From contig JADJCP010000001.1 of the NCBI GenBank assembly GCA_016703155.1, positions 1,054,001 to 1,118,000 on the forward strand: a stretch of 64,000 bases of DNA, read 5' to 3'. The DNA comes from Hydrogenophilales bacterium. Its GTDB lineage: Bacteria > Pseudomonadota > Gammaproteobacteria > Burkholderiales > Thiobacillaceae. Numbering within the stretch: position 1 is the stretch's first letter; each line of letters opens with the position of its first letter. Below are positions 26,643-34,868 of this stretch, one piece after another. Under the pieces are notes generated by a model that was given only the letters and a program-made list of their open reading frames with translations, made no database searches and was not told the origin of the DNA. The translations under genes and the position numbers were made by a program.

Positions 26643-27950
26643 CTAGTCGATGAACAGTGCGCAGGTCCGGTTTCGACCGGATCGTTTTGCTTCGTAAAGC
26701 GCCTGGTCGGCGCGGCTCAAAAGCATGTCGATGTTCTTGTCGGTGGTCAGGAAGGGGGTGATGCCGATAGATACGCTGATGCGGATAGGCAGTCCGTGCT
26801 CCAGGCTGATTGCGGCGTTGGCGATGGCCTCGCGCAGGCGTTCGGCGACTTCAAGTGCATTCGCGCCGCTGGTTTCCGGAAAGAACACGGCGAATTCCTC
26901 GCCGCCCAGGCGCCCCATGATGTCCACCTCGCGCAGGATGCCGCGGGCAATGTCGGCGAATTGTCGCAGCACGCGGTCGCCGACCTCGTGGCCGTAGGTG
27001 TCGTTGACCGCCTTGAAATGGTCCAGGTCGAGCATGGCGATGGACATCGGGCTGCCGTAACGGCGGGCGCGCGTCATTTCCTGCTGTGCCAGGATGAGAA
27101 ATTGGCGCCGGTTGACCAAGCCGGTGAGCGAATCGTGGTTGGCATGGTATTCGAGCTGCTGTTCCAGGCGCATGCGCTCGGTGACATCTTGCAGCGCCCC
27201 ATAAAGTTGGTGCGTATCGGCGCCCGCCTTGGCATCAAACACCTGGGCATAGCTGCGCACGTAGCGCAGCGAGCCATCGCGATGGACCGCGCGCATGATG
27301 ACGTCACTGGATTGGCCAGGCTGCAGGTTGGTGATGCTCGCGTCGAACAGGGGCCGGTCCTCCGGGTAGGCAAAATCGCGCCAGCAGCCGAGTCGTTCCA
27401 GTTCTTCACGCGTGCAACCGAAGACGCGCTGGGCGTCGCCGCCCAGCCACTCGATGCGAAAGTAGCCGTCCTCGGTACGCTTGCAGGCATAGAACAGGTC
27501 GCTGGTCATCGCCGTGACGTGCCGGAAGCGATCCTCGCTTTCGGCCAGGGCCACTTCGGCACGCCGGCTCAGGGTGACATCCAGAGCGGTGGAGATGAAG
27601 CAGTGTCGCCCGTCCTGGACGATGGCTTCCAGGGAGAGTTTGACCAAGTGCTCATTTCCCGAGGCGTCATGGATGGTGACATCCGCGTCCCTGACTCGGC
27701 CGTCCTGCTGGAAGCGCGCAATGATGGCCTGCCGTTCCTGCGCCGAACGCCAAAGGCCCAGCCCGATGGTTGTCTTGCCGAGGAGTTCGTGGCGCGCATA
27801 CCCGACCAGTTCGCAAAACGCATCGTTCATGTCGAGCATCTCGCCGCCGTCTATGGTCGTAATCAGCAGCGCCACGGGGCTGTGATGGAAGATCGTGGCG
27901 AAGCGTTTTTCCGAATCGGCCGCCTGGGAAGTGTGTCGTTGCACCGGCAT
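26643..27950 (-). CDS. PAS-PAS diguanylate cyclase
   Basis: This 435-residue soluble protein has two PAS domains (about residues 18-130 and 140-265; the second ends LYGALQDVTERMRLE, a PAC motif) and a C-terminal GGDEF domain with DSLTGLVNRRQF, MLDLDHFKAVNDTYGHEVGD and the catalytic RLGGEEF. It should synthesise cyclic di-GMP in response to a cytoplasmic or redox signal. There is no membrane segment and no degradative EAL domain. It is a single gene flanked by repeats. Confidence 0.92.
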   Translation of the reverse strand: MPVQRHTSQAADSEKRFATIFHHSPVALLITTIDGGEMLDMNDAFCELVGYARHELLGKTTIGLGLWRSAQERQAIIARFQQDGRVRDADVTIHDASGNEHLVKLSLEAIVQDGRHCFISTALDVTLSRRAEVALAESEDRFRHVTAMTSDLFYACKRTEDGYFRIEWLGGDAQRVFGCTREELERLGCWRDFAYPEDRPLFDASITNLQPGQSSDVIMRAVHRDGSLRYVRSYAQVFDAKAGADTHQLYGALQDVTERMRLEQQLEYHANHDSLTGLVNRRQFLILAQQEMTRARRYGSPMSIAMLDLDHFKAVNDTYGHEVGDRVLRQFADIARGILREVDIMGRLGGEEFAVFFPETSGANALEVAERLREAIANAAISLEHGLPIRISVSIGITPFLTTDKNIDMLLSRADQALYEAKRSGRNRTCALFID

Positions 27951-28150
27951 TTACGCTTACTGCTCCAAGTTTTTGCCACTGAACCTGATTTTATGGATTG
28001 TACGCTTCGCCGATCCGGCCGGCGGACACACGCGAATCGAGGGGGAAGCGGCGAAACATCCTGAGGGCGGCACTCACTCAAGCCTGGTCACGGCTTTCCA
28101 GCCATCCGGGATGCCTGGCCAAGCCTGGAGTGGCATCAAGCAAATGGAGT

Positions 28151-28203
28151 CAGACCACGGTTACTCTACATGCTCATGTTAGCCAGCAATTAACCGTGGT
28201 CTG
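28151..28203 (+). other. Perfect 13-bp inverted repeat before the GT8 gene
   Basis: CAGACCACGGTTA (28151-28163) pairs with TAACCGTGGTCTG (28191-28203) around a 27-nt loop. It lies 45 bp upstream of the glycosyltransferase gene and could be an operator, an attenuator or a REP-type repeat. Confidence 0.5.
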
Positions 28204-28248
28204 TTATATTGGCCATCGTCACTATATTTCAGGGTATCCACGCATGCC

Positions 28249-29193
28249 ATGAACCACGTTGCCTATTGCATTGATAAAAATTATCTGCAGCATTTCTCAG
28301 CGTCGCTCACATCGCTGCTCATCAACTATTCAAAACCCAGCGATGACTTGTGTGTGCATATCGTCACCAGCGACTCGGACGAAGCATTCGAATCCGTCAT
28401 CGTCCACTTCCGCAATACCTACCGCGCAACTTTTATAGTACACAACATACCTCCGGCGTACTTGATACAGCTTGAGAACGCGCCAGTTAAAACTGAGAAA
28501 ATACAACACGTAACCATAGTCTCTTATTTCCGGCTATTTCTCGGCGATATCCTCCCTGCGGAAATCGACAAGGTGGTCTATCTGGACTCGGACACGATCA
28601 TACTCTCCAGCATCCATGACTTGATCGATACCGACTTAGGCACCGCCGTCATCGCAGGCGTGCCTGATCTGCACGAATCGGATTGCATTGCACACGCCGG
28701 CACAAAACGATATATCAATACCGGGGCGCTGTTATTAGACCTGAGTCAATGGAGAACCCGGGATTGCACAAACAGATGTCTGCACTATATAAACAGTCCT
28801 GACAATAGAATACGTTACCTGGATCAATGCACGATAAATATCGCATTGGAAAACGAGATCACCATCATCGAAGATATCTGGAACAATCAAATACACATGG
28901 GAAAGACACAAGTCGCCATCACGGACGACAGGATTCTACACTTTGTCACGCCTAATAAACCATGGCATGCGTGGTACGACCATCCATTCGCAAAATACTA
29001 TTGGAGATACCTCGAATGCACCCCATTCAAGGATACGCCTCCGGTAAAGCCTTCTAATTTGCCGCAAGCCTGGTCACTTGCACGTCAGTTATATAACCAA
29101 AAAAAATATGCCGAGTCCGTAGCGATATATGACGATATCACGTCAAAATTCTATCAGCAATCCATCAATAGAATTAACAACATATCAGAATAA
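28249..29193 (+). CDS. Family 8 glycosyltransferase, low G+C
   Basis: This 314-residue enzyme belongs to glycosyltransferase family 8, which adds glucose or galactose to lipopolysaccharide or other acceptors. Typical features are the start NHVAYCIDKNYLQHFSASLTSLL, the metal-binding DxD motif in VVYLDSDTIIL, the region YINTGALLLDL, YLDQCTINI and the C-terminal HFVTPNKPWHAWYDHPFAKYYW. A short TPR-like helix pair follows (AWSLARQLYNQKKYAESVAIYDD). The gene is markedly A/T-richer than its neighbours, which points to horizontal acquisition. No other surface-polysaccharide genes are adjacent. Confidence 0.88.
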   Translation: MNHVAYCIDKNYLQHFSASLTSLLINYSKPSDDLCVHIVTSDSDEAFESVIVHFRNTYRATFIVHNIPPAYLIQLENAPVKTEKIQHVTIVSYFRLFLGDILPAEIDKVVYLDSDTIILSSIHDLIDTDLGTAVIAGVPDLHESDCIAHAGTKRYINTGALLLDLSQWRTRDCTNRCLHYINSPDNRIRYLDQCTINIALENEITIIEDIWNNQIHMGKTQVAITDDRILHFVTPNKPWHAWYDHPFAKYYWRYLECTPFKDTPPVKPSNLPQAWSLARQLYNQKKYAESVAIYDDITSKFYQQSINRINNISE

Positions 29194-29585
29194 GAACGCG
29201 TCATATAAAACCGTCGCGCAATCCTTTGTCCCGATGTGCAGGAACAGGATTTGAACTTGGAATAAATATGGATAGGTCACGGTAATTATTTTGTCTGCTA
29301 TATAACAGAAAACAACCATAGCCTGTCTTTCTATGTTTATTCACAAATAATTGCTGCTCAAGACGCAAATGACGTGTTGGGTGCACCGGATTCCGTCTGT
29401 TTTGGCCAGCCGCTGAGAAAGTTGTTACTGTGTCTCGCTCGAAATCCATTGAAATACCAATTGCCGCAGCGCAGCCTTAAGAGACCTGAATATCTTTATA
29501 TATCAACAAATTAGCTTTGATGTGCAGGCCAAATCGTGTGAAACTGCCCGCGCTGCACGTTGCCTTAATTCACGAGGGGGATCTC
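29194..29585 (+). other. A/T-rich intergenic region
   Basis: This stretch of about 390 bp is A/T-rich and shows no credible gene on either strand. It presumably contains the promoter for the gene at 29586; a GAGGGGG ribosome binding site lies at its end. Confidence 0.4.
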
Positions 29586-30122
29586 ATGACCAAACAAACC
29601 AATCGGTTTATTTCGATTGCCGCCAGCTTGGCGCTTCTGGCCCAGTCAGGGGCTGTGTTTGCGGGAACCCCTCCTCCTATTGTAGGCAATTTAACCTACA
29701 CGTCCGATCATATAGCGGTACCGACGCTTTCCGGCTGGACCTTGATCTTGTTGGGGTTCCTTGTCGCCGTGATTGCCTTCCGGGTCATGCGTACGCGCAA
29801 TGTCGGCCGGCCGGCCGCGTCCATGGTCGCCGCCGGGGTGATCGCCTTGGGTACGGCTTCGGGTGCCAAAGTCATCCAGGACGCCCATGCCGGCGCCACG
29901 GTCGTGCCGCTCCAGCTCACCACCAACAACGTCAGCTTCGGCGCCTCGGATTCAGTGTTTCCCAATGACACACCGGTCAATCAGCGCATTGTCAGCGTCG
30001 TGATCACCAATAACAATTATGAGTTCAGCGACCCTGGCAACACGCCATGCACCACCTTACCCACACTGGCCCCTGGCGAAAGGTGCTACCTGAATCTCGT
30101 ACTCAAGCCGGCGCCGCCATAG
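29586..30122 (+). CDS. Midcut-by-XrtH-like protein (internal IPTL-type sorting signal)
   Basis: This 178-residue exported protein has a signal peptide (to about AVFAG), a short spacer, then VPTLSGWTLILLGFLVAVIAF followed by the basic RVMRTRNVGR. The xPTL-helix-basic layout is the exosortase H signal, but it sits in the middle of the protein rather than at the C-terminus. A second hydrophobic stretch (ASMVAAGVIALGTASG) and a beta-rich C-terminal domain with Cys in NTPCTTLPTLAPGERCYL follow. Internal signals of this kind are described as midcut-by-XrtH proteins. A membrane hydroxylase gene follows at 30269, as at 18398-19498. No exosortase gene is in the window. Confidence 0.78.
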   Translation: MTKQTNRFISIAASLALLAQSGAVFAGTPPPIVGNLTYTSDHIAVPTLSGWTLILLGFLVAVIAFRVMRTRNVGRPAASMVAAGVIALGTASGAKVIQDAHAGATVVPLQLTTNNVSFGASDSVFPNDTPVNQRIVSVVITNNNYEFSDPGNTPCTTLPTLAPGERCYLNLVLKPAPP

Positions 30123-30268
30123 GAACCAACCTGAGCCGCACCGGTACATAACCGACGCTCAGATGCCGACCGGATCGCAACCCGGAGGTTCGACACCTCG
30201 AATTCTCAGGGTGGTCGCAGCCGGCCCCGAGCGCTAAGCTTGCCATCCATGCCGACACCTTTTCAGCC

Positions 30269-31114
30269 TTGACCTGGCAACTCCAGGACATCTTGCTGGC
30301 CTACAGCGCCCAGATCCTGCTGGGTTTCGTGATTGGCGGCATTGCCATGGTGATGCTCGTCGAGAGCATGGTTCCGTTCCGCGCGGTCTCGGCGAACCCC
30401 CTGCCGCGCTGGTTCAACAACCTGGCGCTCACCGGCCTGGACTACGCCCTTTTGTTCAGCCTGGCACCGCTGCTGTCGATGCTGATCGGCGAGGTTTTCG
30501 GCCTGCGCGGCATGGGCCTCCTGAATCTGCTGGGAACAGACAACCTGGCCTCGTTCCTGATTCTGTTTCTGTGCCTGGAACTCATGTATTACTGGATACA
30601 CCGGGGTTTCCATACGATCCCGGCCCTATGGCGCATCCATGCCGTGCATCACAGCGACACCGAAGTCGATGCAACGACCACCCACCGGCATCACCCGCTG
30701 GAACCGCTCATCAACACCCTGCTGGCGATCCCCGTGCTCCTCCTCCTCGGGCCGGAGCCGATCCTGATGCTGATCTACAACGCCTTGCGAACCCTCGTCG
30801 CCGTCATCAGCCACGGCAATTTCTCTTTTCATCCGGCGATAGAACAGGTGCTGCGCAGGTTCGTCGTCACCCCCGATTTCCATCGCCAGCACCACCGCAT
30901 CGAGCGACACTACACCGATAGCAACTATGCCTCGGTGCTGCCGCTGTTCGATCATCTGTTCGGCACCGCGACTCAGGCATCCAGAAAGGCGCAGCTGACC
31001 ATTCCGCTTGGCCTGGAGTATCTGCGCGAGCCCAGGGACGCGCGACTGGATCGACTGCTGATCCTGCCGTTCCTGCCAATATTCTCGACCTTGCCGACCG
31101 GCAAGGAAGCTTGA
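30269..31114 (+). CDS. Membrane di-iron hydroxylase (sterol desaturase/fatty acid hydroxylase family), copy 2
   Basis: This protein of about 281 residues is a paralog-type relative of the protein at 18680. The histidine boxes are YYWIHRGFHT, IHAVHHSDTEVD and FHRQHHRIER, and the end has YASVLPLFDHLFGTAT. Four or five hydrophobic segments are visible. The start is uncertain: the frame stays open upstream without ATG or GTG, so I use the TTG at 30269, which lacks a clear ribosome binding site; a start in the leader or a hidden indel is possible. It follows the midcut-type protein by 146 bp. Confidence 0.85.
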   Translation: MTWQLQDILLAYSAQILLGFVIGGIAMVMLVESMVPFRAVSANPLPRWFNNLALTGLDYALLFSLAPLLSMLIGEVFGLRGMGLLNLLGTDNLASFLILFLCLELMYYWIHRGFHTIPALWRIHAVHHSDTEVDATTTHRHHPLEPLINTLLAIPVLLLLGPEPILMLIYNALRTLVAVISHGNFSFHPAIEQVLRRFVVTPDFHRQHHRIERHYTDSNYASVLPLFDHLFGTATQASRKAQLTIPLGLEYLREPRDARLDRLLILPFLPIFSTLPTGKEA

Positions 31115-31159
31115 CCGGCGCTCCCCATCTACTTCAGGAACATACCCTTGTTGTGCTTA

Positions 31160-31289
31160 AGGACACACTGAAGAATTCGTCATCGCGAGGAGCGCAGCGA
31201 CGTGGCGATCCATAGGCTGTTGATTTATATAGCGCACTGGATTGCCGCGCTTCGCTCGCAATGACAATTAGCGAATAAATCAGCGTTTA
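31160..31289 (+). repeat. MITE-like repeat, long copy
   Basis: A stretch of about 130 bp has inverted ends (GTCATCGCGAGGAGCG at the left against CGCTTCGCTCGCAATGAC at the right) and is found again at 61051-61152 with the same flanks but a shorter centre. About 50 bp around the left arm are identical in the two copies. Sequences of this type are dispersed intergenic repeats in many proteobacteria. Confidence 0.75.
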
Positions 31290-31321
31290 CTTAAGGGAGC
31301 GCCATTGCGACCCGTCCCCTG

Positions 31322-32047
31322 TTACTTGCTCATTGACTTCCCGATGGCGCGCATGCGCCATGACAGCGGCGGACTCAGGCTCAACCGGCCCAGCGGCGAA
31401 GCCGTCGCGGCGAGGACTTCAAACAGGCCAGGACTGGCGCCCATGCCGACTAGCCTGGCGGCTTGACGGTCGGCATCCAGCTCGAAATACCAGTGCAATA
31501 GCAGCCAGATCAGCAGGAATCCGCCCAGGGTCAGCCAGGCCAGGAAGCCCTCCGGCGTATCCGGCACCAGAACGGTGAGACACAGTACCGGCAGGGATGC
31601 CGCCATGCGCTGGCGCAGCGAGGCATGGGCGTAGGCACGGGCGAGCAGAAACCGCAGACCGGCCTGGCTGAGGCGTCCCACCAGGGCGGACGAAACGAAC
31701 ACCTGGCAGCGCCCCGGCAGTAAACCGGCGGTCAGCACGAAGGCAACGGCATGTTCGGCGAGTACGACGCGGGGCATGGGCCGGTGTTGGGTTGGCAAGG
31801 TCGCCAGCGCCTGGTCGACGGCGGAACGCCAGGGGCCGGCGTCGAGTTCGCGAACCACCATGGCGCGACAGATGGCCGGGCCGCAAGCGAACCCGAGGAT
31901 CACCAGCCCGCCCAGGTAGCAAGCCGTCAACAGCGGATAGAGCGGGTTCTGCTGCCAGGACTGGGGCACCAGCAGGTCGGGCACAAAAAACAGGAACAGA
32001 CTGGCGCCGAGAAACAGCCAGGTGCGGCGCGGATTCGAGGGGATCAT
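31322..32047 (-). CDS. Membrane protein resembling an M48 peptidase with a degenerate active site
   Basis: This 241-residue protein has N-terminal hydrophobic helices (TWLFLGASLFLFFVPDLLV; LLTACYLGGLVILGFACG) and another pair around 160-200 (LPVLCLTVLVPD; FLAWLTLGGFLLIWLLLHWYF). Between them VFVSSALVGRLSQAGLRFLLARAYAHASLRQR follows the M48 layout, but the HExxH zinc motif reads RAYAH. The downstream WYFELDADRQAARLVG still matches the third-ligand region (ExxAD). If the relation is right, this is a pseudoprotease. Start chosen at the ATG at 32047; the frame extends upstream without support. Confidence 0.65.
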   Translation of the reverse strand: MIPSNPRRTWLFLGASLFLFFVPDLLVPQSWQQNPLYPLLTACYLGGLVILGFACGPAICRAMVVRELDAGPWRSAVDQALATLPTQHRPMPRVVLAEHAVAFVLTAGLLPGRCQVFVSSALVGRLSQAGLRFLLARAYAHASLRQRMAASLPVLCLTVLVPDTPEGFLAWLTLGGFLLIWLLLHWYFELDADRQAARLVGMGASPGLFEVLAATASPLGRLSLSPPLSWRMRAIGKSMSK

Positions 32048-32286
32048 GCGGCTATTGTCTCTGTTTACTCGCGGGGTATCAGCCGGATTCGGCAACCCGA
32101 TCGCCAGGTCGCCAAGCGGTTGACTATCCCCATGTTTGTAGGATTCGCCACGAGGCAGGTGCTTCTGGGCGAAAACAACACGCGGCCACCTTGAGAATTT
32201 CATGAATAAACAATGGCCTGGCTCATAAATCAGTCTGGTATGGATGTTGCGACAAGGTAAGTCGATTCCCCTACGCATTGCACGCC

Positions 32287-32517
32287 ATGTCCACCGAACT
32301 GGAAATACAGCAGACCCAGGCCCGCATCGCCGAGGTCTTTGCCCGACGCGAGCAACTGAAGCACGCCCTGGATAACGGCACGTTGCCGGCACGCCTCGGG
32401 TTTAGTCAACTTGAGACGGTCGACCGCGAATTGTCCGAACTGGACAGCCGCTTCAAGGCGCTCTGGGATGCGGCGCATTCCCGAACGCCCGCGGCCGGGA
32501 ATGCCAGGCCGGCGTAA
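32287..32517 (+). CDS. Small coiled-coil protein before the rhodanese-ankyrin gene
   Basis: This 76-residue protein begins MSTELEIQQTQARIAEVFARREQLKHAL and is largely helical with heptad-like spacing, so a short coiled coil is likely. It has no cysteine or catalytic motif. The stop is only 16 bp before the rhodanese-ankyrin gene, implying an operon. I do not recognise a named family. Confidence 0.65.
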   Translation: MSTELEIQQTQARIAEVFARREQLKHALDNGTLPARLGFSQLETVDRELSELDSRFKALWDAAHSRTPAAGNARPA

Positions 32518-32533
32518 TCATCAAGGATAAGCC

Positions 32534-33310
32534 ATGAAATATCGCGACATTCCCCCGACCGATGTGGCCGCGTTGCGTGCCGAGGCCGACCTGTTGATCT
32601 TCGACACGCGCGATTCGGCGAGTTACGCGCGCGGCCATATGGACACTGCCCAGCCGGTAACCGACGCGGCCATCCAGCAACTGATCCGCGGCCGGCAACG
32701 GCAGCGCCCGGTCCTGGTGTACTGCTATCGCGGCAACAGCAGCCGCAATCTGTGCGAACTGCTGGCCGGTTTCGGCTTCGAGCGCGTCCATAACCTGGCG
32801 GGCGGCTGGCAGGCCTGGGAACGCTTCCAGGCGACCAAACCCTCGCCGGCGCTGGGCGCCTGGCTGAATCAGCAGGGTTTCCCCGCCGAGGACATTCATG
32901 CCCGCATCGACAACGGCATGGCGCCGCTGATGCTCGCCAGCCTGAAGGGCGATTCCGCCCTGGTTACCGAATTGCTGGCCCTGGGCGCCGACCCCAACCA
33001 CGTCAACGACGACGATCACCATGCCTTGTGGTTCGCCTGCGTCCATGGCGATCCGGAACTGGTGTCGCTGCTCATCGCCCACGGCGCGAACGTCGATAAC
33101 CAGAACGTCAACGGCGCCACCTGCGCCATCTATACGGCCTCCACAGGCAAGCTTGAGGTGCTGAGGCGGCTGGTCGAGGCCGGCGCCAATCTGGGCAAGG
33201 AAACCAGCGGCGGCTACACCGCGCTGGAAAGCGCCTCGACCCTGCCGGTACTGAAATACCTGAGAGGCCTGACGCCGGATCGCCGGGCACTGTCCTCGGC
33301 CCAAGCGTAA
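32534..33310 (+). CDS. Rhodanese-ankyrin repeat fusion protein
   Basis: This 258-residue cytoplasmic protein joins an N-terminal rhodanese domain (residues about 1-105; DTRDSASYARGHMDTA, active-site loop VYCYRGNSSR with Cys near residue 65, NLAGGWQAWE) to three or four ankyrin repeats (about 130-240; GMAPLMLASLKGDSALVTELLALGADPN, HALWFACVHGDPELVSLLIAHGANVD, CAIYTASTGKLEVLRRLVEAGANL). The enzyme may deliver sulfane sulfur to a partner docked by the ankyrin repeats. The gene is cotranscribed with the small coiled-coil protein. Confidence 0.9.
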   Translation: MKYRDIPPTDVAALRAEADLLIFDTRDSASYARGHMDTAQPVTDAAIQQLIRGRQRQRPVLVYCYRGNSSRNLCELLAGFGFERVHNLAGGWQAWERFQATKPSPALGAWLNQQGFPAEDIHARIDNGMAPLMLASLKGDSALVTELLALGADPNHVNDDDHHALWFACVHGDPELVSLLIAHGANVDNQNVNGATCAIYTASTGKLEVLRRLVEAGANLGKETSGGYTALESASTLPVLKYLRGLTPDRRALSSAQA

Positions 33311-33352
33311 GAGGCCCCCGCCCCGGGCTGGCCTTGGCCACGGAATGCCAGT

Positions 33353-33405
33353 GCTATACTGACCCCGGCCCATGATGTGGCCACCACATCTTCCCTGAGC
33401 CGGGG
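33353..33405 (+). promoter_or_regulatory. Extended -10 promoter and structured leader of the Met/Asn/Pro-rich protein gene
   Basis: An extended -10 element (TGCTATACT) ends at 33358. Right at the predicted transcript start a CCCCGGC (33363-33369) / GCCGGGG (33399-33405) stem encloses a second hairpin, GATGTGG-CCA-CCACATC. About 150 nt of leader follow before the ATG at 33514. It could equally serve as an end signal for the upstream gene. Confidence 0.45.
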
Positions 33406-33513
33406 TTCTTCCGGTTTTCATGTTTCTCTCTCGGACCGTGCAGATACACATCGGACAGCCGGCTTTGGCCGCGTCGAGTCTGGGCCACCCCATTCCATCC
33501 AGGAGACATACTC

Positions 33514-33979
33514 ATGAAGATCCGTTATCTTGCCCTGGCCGCTTTGCTGGCCCCCGCTCTGCCCGCCCAGGCCCAAACCGGCGTCGAGGCATTCAACCCC
33601 CTGGCCATGCTGGCGCCGATACTGACGCCCTTCGGTATGATGCTGGCGCCGATGATGCCCGCCACGACCGGCGGCATGAACCCGTTCAATCCCGCGACCT
33701 TGTTCAATCCGGCGGCCTTCATGAATCCCGCCGCGATGCAGAACCCGATGGCGATGCTGCCGTCGATGCCCACCATGCAGCCGATGCCGGCGTACGGCAT
33801 GCCCAACATGATGTCCTTCCCGGGCATGCCGCCGAGTAACCCCTTTCGCTCTGCCCCAGCAATTCCCCAACCCGTTCGCGGCCAGCCTGCCGACACTGCC
33901 GTTCGCCTTGCCTGCCGCGCCGGCACAAGGCGGCTTCTCTTTTCCGCCCGGCTTGCCGATGCTGCTGCCCGCGCGTTAA
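33514..33979 (+). CDS. Exported Met/Asn/Pro/Phe-rich low-complexity protein (one frameshift)
   Basis: The protein starts with a signal peptide (MKIRYLALAALLAPALPAQAQT) and continues with a low-complexity mature part full of NPxxMxNP-type motifs (FNPLAMLAPI, NPFNPATLFNPAAFMNPAAM, MPTMQPMPAYGMPNMM). One extra T in TTT (33844-33846) shifts the frame. Without it the protein ends ALPQQFPNPFAASLPTLPF...GLPMLLPAR at 33979, about 154 residues, keeping the same Pro/Phe composition. AGGAG lies 9 bp before the ATG. Many Met residues could bind copper or act as oxidant sinks, but no function can be assigned. Confidence 0.7.
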
Positions 33980-34181
33980 GCGACATTTCGGGCTTTACCT
34001 GCGCACCGCGCGTCCGCCACCGGGTCGCGCATGCGTTATCACCCCGCTTCAAGGCTCCGGGCCGACCCGCCCGGAACTTTCCGGAATCGCCTCTTCGGCT
34101 CGCATCTCGCCCACACCGGGCGCCGTGTCATTCGATCGGACCTTGTTCCCAACCCGCGACACGCCATGAGATGCCCGCGCC

Positions 34182-34868
34182 ATGCCACACACCACGCCAG
34201 CGCCCGACTATCAGGTCAAGTTAGAACACCTGTCGCTCGGCGGTCTGAATTACCAGATCCGCTCGCTGCTGGACCGCCAGCAGTTTTTCGACCCGGACGG
34301 AGTGGCTGAACGGGCCGGGATTTCCTCGGCAAGCTGGCCGCTGTTCGGGCTGGTCTGGCCGTCGGCGCGCATCCTCGCGGGCATCGCCCAGACGCTGCCC
34401 CTGGCCGGAAAACGTGTCCTGGAGATCGGTTGCGGCCTGGGCCTGGCCAGCTTGGTGATGCAACGGCGTGGCGCGGACATCACCGCCAGCGACCTGCATC
34501 CTCTGGCGGCGGGCTTCATGACCGAGAACCTGCACCTGAACCAGCTCGACGCCATCGACTTCCGCACCGGCAACTGGGCCGATGCGGATAACACGCTCGG
34601 CGCCTTTGATCTCATCGTCGGCAGCGACGTGCTCTACGAGCGCGATCTGCCTGACGCCCTGGCCGGTTTTCTCGACCGCCATGCCAAGCCGACGGTGGAG
34701 GTCATCATCATCGACCCGAACCGGAGCAACCGGGCGGCATTTACCCGACGCATGCGGGCATTCGGCTTCGCGCACAGCGAAACCCGGGCCGCCGCGCATC
34801 AGGAATGCGGCGAGGCCTACCAGGGACGTGTGCTCAACTATCGGCGCGGCTATTTGCCGGCGCCGTAG
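34182..34868 (+). CDS. SAM-dependent methyltransferase (lysine-methyltransferase-like)
   Basis: This 228-residue protein has a class I methyltransferase core: motif I VLEIGCGLGLASLVM, the acidic end of strand 2 in TASDLHPLAAGF, and FDLIVGSDVLYERDLPD, typical of the METTL21/Methyltransf_16 group, which methylates protein lysines. The segment SSASWPLFGLVWPSARIL before motif I is also typical of this group. Target unknown. Its 3' end overlaps the convergent aldolase gene by 19 bp. Confidence 0.87.
   Translation: MPHTTPAPDYQVKLEHLSLGGLNYQIRSLLDRQQFFDPDGVAERAGISSASWPLFGLVWPSARILAGIAQTLPLAGKRVLEIGCGLGLASLVMQRRGADITASDLHPLAAGFMTENLHLNQLDAIDFRTGNWADADNTLGAFDLIVGSDVLYERDLPDALAGFLDRHAKPTVEVIIIDPNRSNRAAFTRRMRAFGFAHSETRAAAHQECGEAYQGRVLNYRRGYLPAP

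Noticed and set aside
29201..29449. 82-codon minus-strand frame in the A/T-rich gap
   Set aside because: No ribosome binding site, no family and unlikely composition.
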